From contig NZ_CP170642.1 in assembly GCF_042926695.1 (NCBI RefSeq), forward strand, positions 310,001-374,000: a DNA stretch of 64,000 bases, written 5' to 3'. Shown here piece after piece: positions 26,782-35,537 of the stretch; positions within the stretch are counted from its first letter, which is position 1, and each line of letters opens with the position of its first letter. This DNA comes from Lonepinella koalarum. Its GTDB lineage: Bacteria; Pseudomonadota; Gammaproteobacteria; Enterobacterales; Pasteurellaceae. Made by a program: the position numbers and the translations under genes. The notes under the pieces are model-generated. The model had not been told where the DNA came from. It was given only the letters and a program-made list of their open reading frames with translations, and ran no database searches.

Positions 26782-28080
26782 TTATTTTTGTTTTTTCAAT
26801 TTTGCCAACCTTATGCTCACCGCCTGTTTATGAGCTTCCAGCTGCTCTGCTTGTGCCATGAGTTCTACTGTATAAGCGAGATCTTTAAAGCCTTGTGGGG
26901 TGAGTTCTTGTACAGTCATACGTTTGCTAAAATCAGCCAGTCCCAAACTTGATGTGGTTTTGGTATAGCCATAGGTCGGTAAAACATGGTTGGTGCCACT
27001 GGCGTAGTCGCCCATGCTTTCGGGAGAATAAGCACCTAAGAAAATCGATCCTGCATTATCTAATTGTGGCAATAAATCACGGGCATTTTCCACTTGCACC
27101 ACTAAATGCTCGGGGGCATATTCATTGCTAATGGCGACCGCTTGGGCAATATCTTCCGCAATAAAGGTGCGACTATGGTTTAACGCTTTACGGGCGGTGT
27201 CGGCTCTTGGTAATTGGTTTAATTGACGTTCAATGGCGAGTAGCGTATATTCTGCCAGCGTTTCGCTGTTAGTGACTAAAATTACTTGGCTGTCCGCACC
27301 GTGTTCTGCCTGAGAAAGTAAATCGCTTGCCACAAATTCAGGATCAGCCTGTTCATCCGCCAATACCAATACTTCCGACGGTCCTGCCTGCATATCGATC
27401 GCCGCACCGTTGACAGTTTGGCTCACTTGGCGTTTGGCTTCAGTAACGAAACTGTTGCCCGGTCCGAAAATTTTATCGACTTTGGCGACACTTTCCGTAC
27501 CAAATGCCATTGCCACAATAGCTTGTGCGCCACCCACTGCATAAATCGTTTCCACTCCACAAAGATCCGCCGCATATAAAATCGCATCAGCAATCGGCGG
27601 TGGCGAACACAGCACGATTTTTTTACAACCGGCGATTTTGGCAGGAATGGCAAGCATTAATACGGTAGAAAATAACGGAGCAGATCCTCCTGGAATATAT
27701 AAACCCACTCGATTAATTGGGCGTGTCACCACCTGACAACGCACGCCTGCTTGCGTTTCAATATCCACGGGTTGGGGAATTTGTGCTTGATGGAATTTTT
27801 CAATATTGGCTTTGGCGTTTTGAATAGCCTGCTTAAGTTCCACTGATAAACGCTCACTTGCTGCTTGAATTTCGGTTTGCGACACAACAAGACTTTGCAA
27901 TTTCACTTTATCGAATTTCTCACTTAACTCAAATAATGCTTTGTCACCGTTTGTCAATACGTTTTCACGAATCTCATTAACCGCCTGCTGGATATTGGCA
28001 GAGGAACTAATCGCAGGACGAGTCAATGCCTGTTTTTTCTCATTTTCTGATAAATCTTTCCAAATAAGGGTTTGCATCAT
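26782..28080 (-). CDS. hisD: Histidinol dehydrogenase
   Basis: A zinc and NAD enzyme that performs the last two steps of histidine synthesis (histidinol to histidine). The 432-residue length is normal. Visible motifs are NRVGLYIPGGSAPLFSTVLM, GGAQAIVAMAFGT, KIFGPGNSFVTEAKRQV, and the metal and catalytic region AEHGADSQVILVT and NEYAPEHLVVQ. Two ATGs lie in tandem at the start behind AGGGAGAAATAAA; either can serve. It follows hisG by 11 bases. Confidence 0.97.
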   Translation of the reverse strand: MMQTLIWKDLSENEKKQALTRPAISSSANIQQAVNEIRENVLTNGDKALFELSEKFDKVKLQSLVVSQTEIQAASERLSVELKQAIQNAKANIEKFHQAQIPQPVDIETQAGVRCQVVTRPINRVGLYIPGGSAPLFSTVLMLAIPAKIAGCKKIVLCSPPPIADAILYAADLCGVETIYAVGGAQAIVAMAFGTESVAKVDKIFGPGNSFVTEAKRQVSQTVNGAAIDMQAGPSEVLVLADEQADPEFVASDLLSQAEHGADSQVILVTNSETLAEYTLLAIERQLNQLPRADTARKALNHSRTFIAEDIAQAVAISNEYAPEHLVVQVENARDLLPQLDNAGSIFLGAYSPESMGDYASGTNHVLPTYGYTKTTSSLGLADFSKRMTVQELTPQGFKDLAYTVELMAQAEQLEAHKQAVSIRLAKLKKQK

Positions 28081-28091
28081 TTTATTTCTCC

Positions 28092-28991
28092 CTAAGCCAA
28101 CATTTTTTCAATTGGCAACACTAATACCGAGCTTGCCCCAATATCTTTTAATTGTTCCATGGTTTCCCAAAACAGATTTTCTTGGCTCACCATGTGCATG
28201 GCGACTTTGGCTTCATCATGAGCCAATGGCAAAATGGTTGGATTTTCTACCCCCGGCAACAAGGCAATCACTTCTTCTAACTTGTCTTTCGGAGCGTGCA
28301 ACATAATATATTTGCTTTCCGCCGCCTGTTGTACGCCCTGAATGCGAGTGAGCAATTTGTCCACCAAGGCTTGTTTTTCCGCCGACAACGGATCTGCACG
28401 CTGAATTAAACAGGCTTTGGATTTGTAAATCACTTCCACTTCTTTTAAACCATTGGCTTCCAAGGTTGCCCCTGATGACACCAAATCACAAATGGCATTG
28501 GCTAAATTGGCAGTCGGGGCGACTTCCACTGAACCATTTAAAAAACAGTTTTTATACGCTACCTGTTTTTCGTTCATATAACGGCGAAGCAAGTTTGGGT
28601 AAGACGTGGCAATACGCTGGTTTTGGAAATCTTGCACGCCATGATAAGGGCGATCTCGATCAATGGCTAAAGATAAACGGCAGCCACCAAAATCCAATTG
28701 ACGCAATTTTTTATATTCTACGACTTCTCCTGCATTCTGGCGACCAAGTTCTTCTTCTTCCAACACATTTTCGCCAATAATGCCGAGATCTACTACACCG
28801 TCAAACACCAAGCCGGGAATATCGTCATCACGTACCCGTAGAATATCGATCGGCATATTTTCCGAATAGGCAATCAAACGTTGTTCGTTCCAGTTGATTT
28901 TTACCCCACATTGTTTAAGCAACTCGTTACAGTCCGTGCTTAAACGCCCTTTTTTTTGTAATGCAATGCGTAATCTGTTGTTATCTGACAT
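28092..28991 (-). CDS. hisG: ATP phosphoribosyltransferase (long form)
   Basis: The first enzyme of histidine synthesis, joining ATP and PRPP and usually inhibited by histidine. The 299 residues are the long HisG form with a C-terminal ACT-like regulatory domain (QGVQQAAESKYIMLHAPKDKL), so no HisZ is needed. Key stretches are LRIALQKKGRLS, the PRPP-binding region VEVAPTANLANAICDLVSSGATLEANGL (split: VEVAPTANLANAICDLV, SSGATLEANGL). It is the first gene of the his operon, 126 bases downstream of the leader peptide hisL and directly after the attenuator. Confidence 0.97.
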   Translation of the reverse strand: MSDNNRLRIALQKKGRLSTDCNELLKQCGVKINWNEQRLIAYSENMPIDILRVRDDDIPGLVFDGVVDLGIIGENVLEEEELGRQNAGEVVEYKKLRQLDFGGCRLSLAIDRDRPYHGVQDFQNQRIATSYPNLLRRYMNEKQVAYKNCFLNGSVEVAPTANLANAICDLVSSGATLEANGLKEVEVIYKSKACLIQRADPLSAEKQALVDKLLTRIQGVQQAAESKYIMLHAPKDKLEEVIALLPGVENPTILPLAHDEAKVAMHMVSQENLFWETMEQLKDIGASSVLVLPIEKMLA

Positions 28992-29011
28992 AATTTAATT
29001 TCCTATAAATA

Positions 29012-29094
29012 AAAGTAAAAAACCTTTCAGAAGTTGACTTCCGAAAGGTTTATATTGCTGGTTCACCGCACTGTTTCGGAAGTCTTATCTTCCG
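29012..29094 (-). promoter_or_regulatory. his operon transcription attenuator
   Basis: Read on the minus strand, three mutually exclusive structures are visible. The pause hairpin uses CGGAAG/CTTCCG at 29077-29094. The antiterminator pairs GACTTCCGAAA (from 29084-29074) perfectly with TTTCGGAAGTC (from 29046-29036), 11 bp. The terminator is a stem AACCTTTC...GAAAGGTT spanning 29050-29021 followed by a T-rich run at 29020-29012. Low histidyl-tRNA would stall the ribosome on the His codons of hisL, favour the antiterminator and let RNA polymerase reach hisG. Confidence 0.9.
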
Positions 29095-29117
29095 AGTAGC
29101 ACCATCCGCCCGAAAGA

Positions 29118-29162
29118 TTAGGTTCGGTGATGGTGATGATGAAAAGTGCGGTTGAAATTCAT
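29118..29162 (-). CDS. hisL: his operon leader peptide
   Basis: A 14-residue open frame, MNFNRTFHHHHHRT, with five consecutive His codons (CAT CAT CAC CAT CAC) and an AGGA ribosome site about 8 bases before the ATG. It lies just downstream of the candidate his promoter and upstream of the attenuator, the standard arrangement for histidine attenuation. An uptake core in reverse orientation overlaps codons 4-7 (NRTF). Confidence 0.93.
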   Translation of the reverse strand: MNFNRTFHHHHHRT

Positions 29163-29226
29163 TGTGTTTTCCTATGTTTTTCTAGGTTCTTCGTTTTCTT
29201 AACGTAGATTTTCTTGCGTGCCTTTT

Positions 29227-29255
29227 AAAATACTGAAATCCGTTTTATCTTGCAA
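29227..29255 (-). promoter_or_regulatory. Candidate his operon promoter
   Basis: On the minus strand TTGCAA (29255-29250), a 17-base spacer and TATTTT (29232-29227). The distance to hisL (about 65 bases from the -10) fits a leader transcript. Confidence 0.6.
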
Positions 29256-29279
29256 GCATTTTTTTATTTATTTTTGCTT

Positions 29280-29969
29280 TTATTTTTGTGCATAATATTT
29301 TTCAATGGTTTTTTGAACGTAATCTTGTGCAAAATTGAGCGATAATTTCGTCAAAATTGGGCGAATAGGGGCAATATCAATGGAATAATAAGATCCTTTC
29401 GGAATAGATTGATAAAGTGCGGTGTTTTTTGTGATATTTTCTAATATCATGACAATATGTTGCACATTGATCATCTTATCCGTGGCAACATTAATGATCT
29501 GATTGGTAAACAAAGGATTGGCTAGGATTTCGTTTAAAATCGTGACCACGTCATCAATATCAATTAAATTCCGATAACTTTCTTGCCATAGGGTAAAAGA
29601 TTGCTGATGAATAATGGCTTGATAGAGGAAATTCACGATAGTTGGGCTAGTGGCATTACCCACGACTTGCGGTAAACGCACAATTAAGTATTGCTGGGCT
29701 AATCGTTGCACTTGCTGTTCCATATTCTGTTTATGTTGCACATAAGGCGAATTTTGTAGGGACGGATCGTAGAGGCTACAAGTGCTAAAATAAACTAATT
29801 TTTGGTCGGGATGGTGTAAAATCGTTTGCTCAAGTAATTGGCTTTCGCGGCCAAATAAAGTGCGGTTTTTTTCTTGTGAGTTTGATACACCACTGGCAAA
29901 AATAATATGCTTAGGATCTTCCGCATAGCCAGAAAATGCCTTTGCTATCATGCCTTGACCGATAATCAT
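29280..29969 (-). CDS. NAD-dependent epimerase/dehydratase-like protein
   Basis: A 229-residue protein of the extended short-chain dehydrogenase group. It begins directly with a reduced nucleotide-binding motif (MIIGQGMIAKAFSG), and has the serine VYFSTCSLYD and a YxxxK pair (SPYVQHKQN), followed by RLPQVVG, YRNLIDIDDVV and NVATDK. It is shorter than standard sugar epimerases (about 300). The substrate is not known. Its start overlaps the upstream methyltransferase stop by 4 bases, so the two are translationally coupled and probably act together. An uptake core lies at about 29415 and another at about 29860. Confidence 0.8.
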   Translation of the reverse strand: MIIGQGMIAKAFSGYAEDPKHIIFASGVSNSQEKNRTLFGRESQLLEQTILHHPDQKLVYFSTCSLYDPSLQNSPYVQHKQNMEQQVQRLAQQYLIVRLPQVVGNATSPTIVNFLYQAIIHQQSFTLWQESYRNLIDIDDVVTILNEILANPLFTNQIINVATDKMINVQHIVMILENITKNTALYQSIPKGSYYSIDIAPIRPILTKLSLNFAQDYVQKTIEKYYAQK

Positions 29970-30742
29970 GCTATTTTTCTCGCTTTAATGAACAGTAACA
30001 CAGGGCGGTGTTGTAAATCCTTAAATTCGGCTTGCCATTCAGGCTGATCCGCTAACATGGGTTCTGCCATTTGTTCAATTTGAAAGCCAGCTTGAATCAG
30101 GTTGTTAATAATGGTCGCCGTGGTGCGGTGATAGGTTTTAAAGGGTTGCTTAAACCAACTGCGATCTCGCTCCCCTTCATCTCGATAATAATTTAACCGA
30201 TAGGCAACTTGTTGTTTTTGTTTATTTTTCTCCCAGCGTTCACCTCCTTGGTAAGCGGTGACAATGGGGTGTTCTTGGGAAAAAATAAGTCTACCATTGG
30301 GCTTTAATTTGCGATAAATTTGGCTTAATAGTTGGCGAAAATCTTGCACATAATGAAAAGCAAAGGAACTGGTAATCACATCAAAATTGGTTTCTTTAAG
30401 ATCGGCTAAGTTTTCCATGGAAAGTTGATGCAAGGCAAAGCGTGACTTAGCAAAATGGGGTTCAGAAAAGTGCGGTGTAAAATCGGCAAGATTTTTTTCT
30501 GCCTGTTGTAACATTGCCAAAGACAGATCTATGCCAACCACAAAATCTGCTTTACGAGCTAAATATAACGCCAAATGTTCGCCCATCCCACAACCGAGAT
30601 CCAGCAGTTTTTTGCCTGTTAAATCAGGTAATAAAGACAACATTGTGGGTTTCTCCACAATGTTGTTTAAACTGATTGGATTGGCACGAATTTTTTGATA
30701 AAGCTCAAAAAAGTTTTCTTTATCATAAACGGAGGTTTGCAT
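29966..30742 (-). CDS. Class I SAM-dependent methyltransferase
   Basis: A 258-residue methyltransferase. Motif I is KLLDLGCGMGEHLALYLA (about residues 54-71), with VVGIDLSLAMLQQAEKN as motif II, FDVITSSFAFHYVQDF as the post-I region and LKPNGRLIFSQEHPI as motif IV. The substrate cannot be told; the layout resembles Ubie/11-type small-molecule methyltransferases. It starts 5 bases after the mtr stop and overlaps the epimerase-like gene by 4 bases, so mtr, this gene and the epimerase probably share one transcript. Confidence 0.86.
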   Translation of the reverse strand: MQTSVYDKENFFELYQKIRANPISLNNIVEKPTMLSLLPDLTGKKLLDLGCGMGEHLALYLARKADFVVGIDLSLAMLQQAEKNLADFTPHFSEPHFAKSRFALHQLSMENLADLKETNFDVITSSFAFHYVQDFRQLLSQIYRKLKPNGRLIFSQEHPIVTAYQGGERWEKNKQKQQVAYRLNYYRDEGERDRSWFKQPFKTYHRTTATIINNLIQAGFQIEQMAEPMLADQPEWQAEFKDLQHRPVLLFIKARKIA

Positions 30743-30747
30743 AACGG

Positions 30748-32004
30748 TTAGCCTTTAAAATCCGCAATCCAGCCAAATTGCATACCGAGTTGAGCCATGA
30801 TATTTAAAATCGCAAACAGGAAAATAAAGTAAATCATAAAGTTACCACCGAATGCGGTGTATTTACTTTGACCAAATCGCTCACGGCTGGCTTTGGCTAA
30901 TAAAGCTGGCACAATTCCTGCCCATACGGTGGCGGCTAAACCCGCATAACCGATAGCGATCACAAAGCCATAAGGGAATTGCAGGCTTAATAATAATGGC
31001 GGTAGGAACACCACTAACGCCGTTTTGGCTCGACCGAGTCCGCTATCATCAAATTTAAATAAATCCGCGATATAGTCAAATAAGCCTAAGGTCACCCCCA
31101 AAAAGGAGCTGGCAATCGCCATATAAGCGAAGAAACGCAATGCTAAGGCAATGTAATCGGTTTGCACATTATTGCCGAGAGCATCCAATAACGCCGCAAT
31201 GTCGCCACCTTTTTCGATCACGGGAGCAAATTCACTGCGAGGTAAATTGCCTTGCACCGCATATTGCCACAACACATAAATAACTAATGCCGTTGCCGTG
31301 CCTAATACCACGGACTTCACCACTTTGGCAGCGTTGCGATCATAGTATTTCACCAAACTTGGCACATTCTGGTGAAAGCCAAAGGACACTAAACACACGG
31401 GTAACGCCACCATAGCGTAAGGTAAATAAGCGGTATCTGCTGGGGCTAGTTGGTCTAAGAGAATTTCCGCTTTGGCAGAGGAAATTAAACTGGCGACAGA
31501 CAGGAAAAAGGCAATCGCCATACCTGCGATTAATACCGTACTAAAGCGATCCACGGCTTTGGTGGAGAACCAGACAAACAAAGCTAATACCACAGCAAAG
31601 ATTAACGATCCCGCAGTTCGTCCAATTTCCACCGCACTTTGTTCGCTGCTTAACAGCTGATTAATAAAGCCTTCGGTAATACCACCACCTGAGGTAATGT
31701 AGGCATAGGTTAAAATGTACATCACAAAAGCAAGGGATACACCATTGAGAACGTTCCAACCATTGCCGAGCAAGTCTTTGACAATGGTATTAAAACTCGA
31801 TCCAGTAGGGTAGTGTAAATTGGCTTCTAATAACATTAAACCTGATGAAGTCATACAAAACCAAGTATAAAGCAAAATCAGCAATGAGCCAGTAAACCAA
31901 ACACCAGCAGTGGAAATCGGGTTGGCTAACATGCCTGCCCCGATCGTGCCACCCGCAATAATCATAATGCCGCCGAGTAAAGACGGTTGTTTTTGTGTTG
32001 TCAT
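30748..32004 (-). CDS. mtr: Tryptophan-specific permease
   Basis: A proton-coupled aromatic amino acid transporter of the HAAAP family. The 418 residues have about 11 membrane segments. Family stretches are GGTIGAGMLANPISTAGVWF, SGLMLLEANLHYPTGSSFNT, ALPVCLVSFGFHQNVPSLVKYY and SFLGVTLGLFDYIADLFK. From memory the sequence tracks E. coli Mtr (for example QGNLPRSEFAPVI and the final xFKG) better than TyrP. The candidate promoter carries a TrpR-like operator, which supports tryptophan as substrate. It lies 57 bases from rdgC, same strand. Confidence 0.9.
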   Translation of the reverse strand: MTTQKQPSLLGGIMIIAGGTIGAGMLANPISTAGVWFTGSLLILLYTWFCMTSSGLMLLEANLHYPTGSSFNTIVKDLLGNGWNVLNGVSLAFVMYILTYAYITSGGGITEGFINQLLSSEQSAVEIGRTAGSLIFAVVLALFVWFSTKAVDRFSTVLIAGMAIAFFLSVASLISSAKAEILLDQLAPADTAYLPYAMVALPVCLVSFGFHQNVPSLVKYYDRNAAKVVKSVVLGTATALVIYVLWQYAVQGNLPRSEFAPVIEKGGDIAALLDALGNNVQTDYIALALRFFAYMAIASSFLGVTLGLFDYIADLFKFDDSGLGRAKTALVVFLPPLLLSLQFPYGFVIAIGYAGLAATVWAGIVPALLAKASRERFGQSKYTAFGGNFMIYFIFLFAILNIMAQLGMQFGWIADFKG

Positions 32005-32031
32005 GAGATAATTCCTTGGGTTATTTTAAAG

Positions 32032-32067
32032 TTGCACTATTATAGTAGTACAATAAAATAATTACAA
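32032..32067 (-). promoter_or_regulatory. mtr promoter with TrpR-like operator
   Basis: On the minus strand TTGTAA (32067-32062), a 17-base spacer and a perfect TATAAT (32044-32039). A palindrome TTGnACTAnTATAnTAGTnCAA covers 32032-32053 and so overlaps the -10 box. Its 18-base core matches the remembered TrpR consensus GTACTAGTTAACTAGTAC at 13 of 18 positions. Confidence 0.72.
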
Positions 32068-32970
32068 CCGTTGTTTTTCGCCACCAAATTCATCGAGTAA
32101 ATGTTCAGTTAATTTTGCTAATTCGCCAGTCATCAAAATAAAATCTGCATCAAAGCGTTGAGCGACATCTTCTTGCAGAATATCATCATTTTTCTCACGG
32201 ATATTATCGGCGAATTTTAAGCGTTTAAGCGTGCCGTCATCGTTTAATACAAAGCTCAAATGATCTTCCCAGTCTAACAATAATTTGGTGACAAATTTGC
32301 CACTTTGCAAATGAGAGAGCATTTCTTCACTTTCCAGCGGCTGATTTTTATAACGAATAATGCCCTGATTATCTGCGGCTTTTAATTCTCCTTCTTCAAG
32401 TGCGGTGAAAAAAGACGGTATTTTTTGTTTCACCAACCAATCGGTCATCACGATAGAGGGTTCATTGGCAAAAGCTAACGGCACCACAGGTAACGATCCC
32501 AACGATTTACGCAACAATGCCAATACATCTTCAGCACGTTTATAAGAGGCGGCATTCACATAAATCAAATTGGTTTCGGTGTTAATCCAAATTGCTGTTT
32601 GCTGATGTTTACTAAAAGCGCGGGGCAACAACATCGCTACCACATCATCTTTCAATGCCTGTTTTTCCGTCTTTTTCAGTTTGCGATTTTCTTTTTCTTC
32701 CAACTGGCGAATACGTTCGTCTAACTCTTGTTTAATCACATGATTCGGCAAAATTTTATCTTCTTTATGGGCCACTAATAGAAGCTGTTTACCGTTAAAA
32801 AAATAGAGTAAATCGGCATCTCGCAAGGGCTTTGCCCAGCCGAATTTGCTTAGATCAGATTGGGAACACGGATGGTATTCATTTTGAGCTAAATTGTTCT
32901 GCAATACGGCATCAGACCAATCTAATTCTTTTGTTAAACGGTAAATAATCGTATTTTTAAACCAGTACAT
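32062..32970 (-). CDS. rdgC: Recombination-associated protein RdgC
   Basis: A ring-shaped DNA-binding protein that limits RecA action and, in Neisseria, affects pilin variation. The 302-residue length is normal. The N-terminus MYWFKNTIIYRLTKEL is typical, as are FGWAKPLRD, QKEDKILP-like KEDKILPNHVIKQELDERI, the WINTETNLIYVNAASYKRAEDVLALLR segment (split: WINTETNLIYVNAAS, KRAEDVLALLR) and the C-terminal LTEHLLDEFGG. It is divergent from proC across a 349-base spacer. An uptake core lies near 32397. Confidence 0.94.
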   Translation of the reverse strand: MYWFKNTIIYRLTKELDWSDAVLQNNLAQNEYHPCSQSDLSKFGWAKPLRDADLLYFFNGKQLLLVAHKEDKILPNHVIKQELDERIRQLEEKENRKLKKTEKQALKDDVVAMLLPRAFSKHQQTAIWINTETNLIYVNAASYKRAEDVLALLRKSLGSLPVVPLAFANEPSIVMTDWLVKQKIPSFFTALEEGELKAADNQGIIRYKNQPLESEEMLSHLQSGKFVTKLLLDWEDHLSFVLNDDGTLKRLKFADNIREKNDDILQEDVAQRFDADFILMTGELAKLTEHLLDEFGGEKQRL

Positions 32971-33319
32971 AAATTATCCTTAATTAATAAAAATTTGCCT
33001 GATTTTAGCATAATTTTGCAATGAATAGGGGATTACACTAAGAAAGAGAAAGCGTAATGGTAATTCGATAAAAAAACATCGTTTTTTATTTTATGTAATA
33101 AAGGGAAAGGGGTAATTCAGTCGTATTTTTATCTGATATTGCCTTATATTAGGTAAAGATTTGCAATAAAATTCGAAGAAAAGGGATGATTTTGGTATTA
33201 AATTTGAGAAATAAAGAACGTAGTAAAGTAGAAAGGAAGATTGGGCGTAAATTTTATTCAATTTTCCCTAAACTTGCGTATAATCTTCCTAACACAATTG
33301 AAGAAAAAAAGGAGAAATA
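32971..33319. other. 349-base spacer between rdgC and proC
   Basis: An AT-rich divergent intergenic region with no coding frame I believe in. It holds a TATAAT at 33279-33284, a plausible -10 of proC with a poor -35, and a weak short hairpin CGAT/ATCG followed by a T run near 33067-33090. The AAGGAG ribosome site of proC is at its right end. I see no RNA gene or repeat. Confidence 0.5.
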
Positions 33320-34135
33320 ATGCAACAAAAATCTATTTGTTTTATCGGTGGTGGCAATATGGCACAAGCGATAGTGTTTGGTTTATTAAAAACAGGCTAC
33401 CCAGCCAACTTGATTACCGTATGTGATCCTAATGAAGATAAACGATCGTTATTTACAGAAAAAAAAGTGTTATTTTCGACCGATAACCAAACCACAGTAG
33501 AAAAGAGCGATGTCATGGTATTAGCGGTTAAACCTCAAGTGGCAAGTGACGTTTGCTCCGCATTAAGTGCGGTGGATTTTTCTGAAAAATTAGTGATTTC
33601 TATTATGGCAGCCATTTCAGTGGAAAAAATCACCGCACTTTTATTCCATGCGGATAACATTGTACGAGTCATGCCAAATACACCCGCATTAGTTTCTACG
33701 GGGATGTCTGGCTTATTTGCTCGGGCGAATGTTTCAATGGAATATAAACAATTTGCTGAAAGCCTATTACAAGCGGTAGGACAAACTTGTTGGGTGGAAA
33801 ATGAAAGCGATATGCATACCGTAACTGCGGCCTCAGGTTCCAGCCCAGCCTATTTTTTCTTGTTTATGGAAGCCATGCAGCAGAGCTTATTAAATATGGG
33901 ATTAACTGTGCAACAAGCCCGTTTATTGGTACAACAATCGGCTTTAGGGGCAGCGAAAATGGTGGTAGAAAATCCAACGGTTGAATTAGCTACTTTAAGA
34001 CAAAATGTGACATCAAAAGGTGGAACAACGGCGGCAGCGTTAAATGTGTTTAATGAGAAACAGTTAGCACAGATTGTGGAACAGGCAATGTTGGCTTGTG
34101 TTGAGCGGTCAAAAGAGATGGAGAAGTTGTTTTAG
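33320..34135 (+). CDS. proC: Pyrroline-5-carboxylate reductase
   Basis: The last enzyme of proline synthesis (NADPH-dependent). The 271 residues begin with the Rossmann motif CFIGGGNMAQAIV, and show VLAVKPQVASDV, VRVMPNTPALVSTGMS and the C-terminal dimer and substrate region TAASGSSPAYFFLFMEAM and NVTSKGGTTAAAL. An AAGGAG ribosome site lies 7 bases upstream. Two uptake cores in opposite orientation (about 33564 and 33631) lie inside the gene, 70 bases apart. Confidence 0.95.
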   Translation: MQQKSICFIGGGNMAQAIVFGLLKTGYPANLITVCDPNEDKRSLFTEKKVLFSTDNQTTVEKSDVMVLAVKPQVASDVCSALSAVDFSEKLVISIMAAISVEKITALLFHADNIVRVMPNTPALVSTGMSGLFARANVSMEYKQFAESLLQAVGQTCWVENESDMHTVTAASGSSPAYFFLFMEAMQQSLLNMGLTVQQARLLVQQSALGAAKMVVENPTVELATLRQNVTSKGGTTAAALNVFNEKQLAQIVEQAMLACVERSKEMEKLF

Positions 34136-34144
34136 AATAACGCT

Positions 34145-34168
34145 CGCTCCCCTAAAAAAAGGGGAGCG
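34145..34168. terminator. Hairpin between convergent proC and alaA
   Basis: An 8-bp GC-rich perfect stem CGCTCCCC (34145-34152) / GGGGAGCG (34161-34168) around T-A7. No T run follows on either strand, but the position between two convergent genes suits a transcription end. Confidence 0.65.
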
Positions 34169-34177
34169 AAAAGTCAG

Positions 34178-35392
34178 TTATTGCCGATAATTTTCCAAAA
34201 AACGTGCGAATTTATTTAGTGCATCTTCTAAGGTAGAAACATGAGGAAGTGTCACAATGCGGAAATGGTCTGGTGCATGCCAGTTAAAGCCACGTCCATG
34301 TACTAATAATACTTTTTCTTGGCGCAATAAATCTAATACCATTTTCTCATCATCATAAATATTGAATTTTTTGATGTCGATTTTCGGGAACATATACATG
34401 GCACCGTTCGGTTTGACACAACTGACGCCCGGAATTTGGGTAATTAATTCATAAGCGCGGTTACGTTGTTCTAATAAACGTCCGCCCGGTAAAATATATT
34501 CATTAATGCTTTGATAACCACCAAGTGCAGTTTGGATTGCATGTTGCATGGGATGATTGGCACATAAACGCATAGAAGCCAGCATATCTAAGCCTTCAAT
34601 GTAACCTTTAGCATGATGTTTCGGACCATTTAAAATCATCCAACCTTGACGGAAACCCGCCACTCGATAGGCTTTAGATAAGCCGTTAAAGGTGATGGTT
34701 AATAAATCAGGAGCAAGGGCAGCAATGTGATGATGAACTGCATTATCATATAAAATTTTGTCGTAAATTTCATCGGCGAAAATGATTAAGCCGTGTTGAC
34801 GAGCGACTTCCACGATTTGCTCCAACACTTCTTTGCTATACACGGCTCCCGTTGGGTTGTTTGGGTTGATGATGACAATGGCTTTAGTGCGAGCAGTAAT
34901 TTTACTTTTAATATCGTCCAAATCTGGGAACCAATCGGAAGATTCATCACAAATATAATGTACCGGTTTACCGCCAGCAAGGGTAGCGGAAGCTGTCCAT
35001 AATGGATAATCCGGCATTGGAATCAAGACTTCATCACCATCATTTAATAAGGCTTGTAATGACATGGTAATCAGTTCAGAAACACCGTTACCGATATACA
35101 CATCATTCACCGTTGCCCCTAAAATATGTTTTGATTGATAATATTGCACAATAGCTTTACGGGCGGAGTAAATTCCTTTGGAATCACAATAACCTTGGGC
35201 GGATGGAAGATTGCGTAAAATATCCACTAATACTTCATCAGGCGCTTCAAAACCGAAAGGGGCCGGGTTACCAATATTGAGTTTTAGAATTTTATTGCCT
35301 TCTTCTTCTAAACGAAGAGCTTCTTGATGAACCGGTCCGCGAATATCATAGCAGACATGTTCCAATTTATCTGATTTAGGAAAGAATTCCAT
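34178..35392 (-). CDS. alaA: Alanine-synthesising aminotransferase AlaA
   Basis: A PLP aminotransferase making alanine from pyruvate and glutamate. I start it at MEFFPKSDKLEHVCYDIRGP (404 residues) because AAGGA lies 7 bases upstream; the ATG at 35437 would add 15 residues unlike the family. Visible: LKLNIGNPAPFGF, VYIGNGVSELI, INPNNPTGAVYSKE, DEIYDKILYD and the PLP lysine in NGLSKAYRVAGFRQGWM. It is divergent from menF. It belongs to the AlaA/YfbQ group, not AspC, judged by the N-terminus and GNPAPFGFEAP. Confidence 0.9.
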   Translation of the reverse strand: MEFFPKSDKLEHVCYDIRGPVHQEALRLEEEGNKILKLNIGNPAPFGFEAPDEVLVDILRNLPSAQGYCDSKGIYSARKAIVQYYQSKHILGATVNDVYIGNGVSELITMSLQALLNDGDEVLIPMPDYPLWTASATLAGGKPVHYICDESSDWFPDLDDIKSKITARTKAIVIINPNNPTGAVYSKEVLEQIVEVARQHGLIIFADEIYDKILYDNAVHHHIAALAPDLLTITFNGLSKAYRVAGFRQGWMILNGPKHHAKGYIEGLDMLASMRLCANHPMQHAIQTALGGYQSINEYILPGGRLLEQRNRAYELITQIPGVSCVKPNGAMYMFPKIDIKKFNIYDDEKMVLDLLRQEKVLLVHGRGFNWHAPDHFRIVTLPHVSTLEDALNKFARFLENYRQ

Positions 35393-35537
35393 AATATGTC
35401 CTTGGCTTGCTGAAAAATAACAAAAAACTAATCGCACTTTACCCCGATTTTTAACAGAAAAAAAGATTTACTAAAAAAAATTTTTTATTTGCGGTAGAAT
35501 AAGCGCTATTTTAACGACTATTTTTAAATAAAATTTA

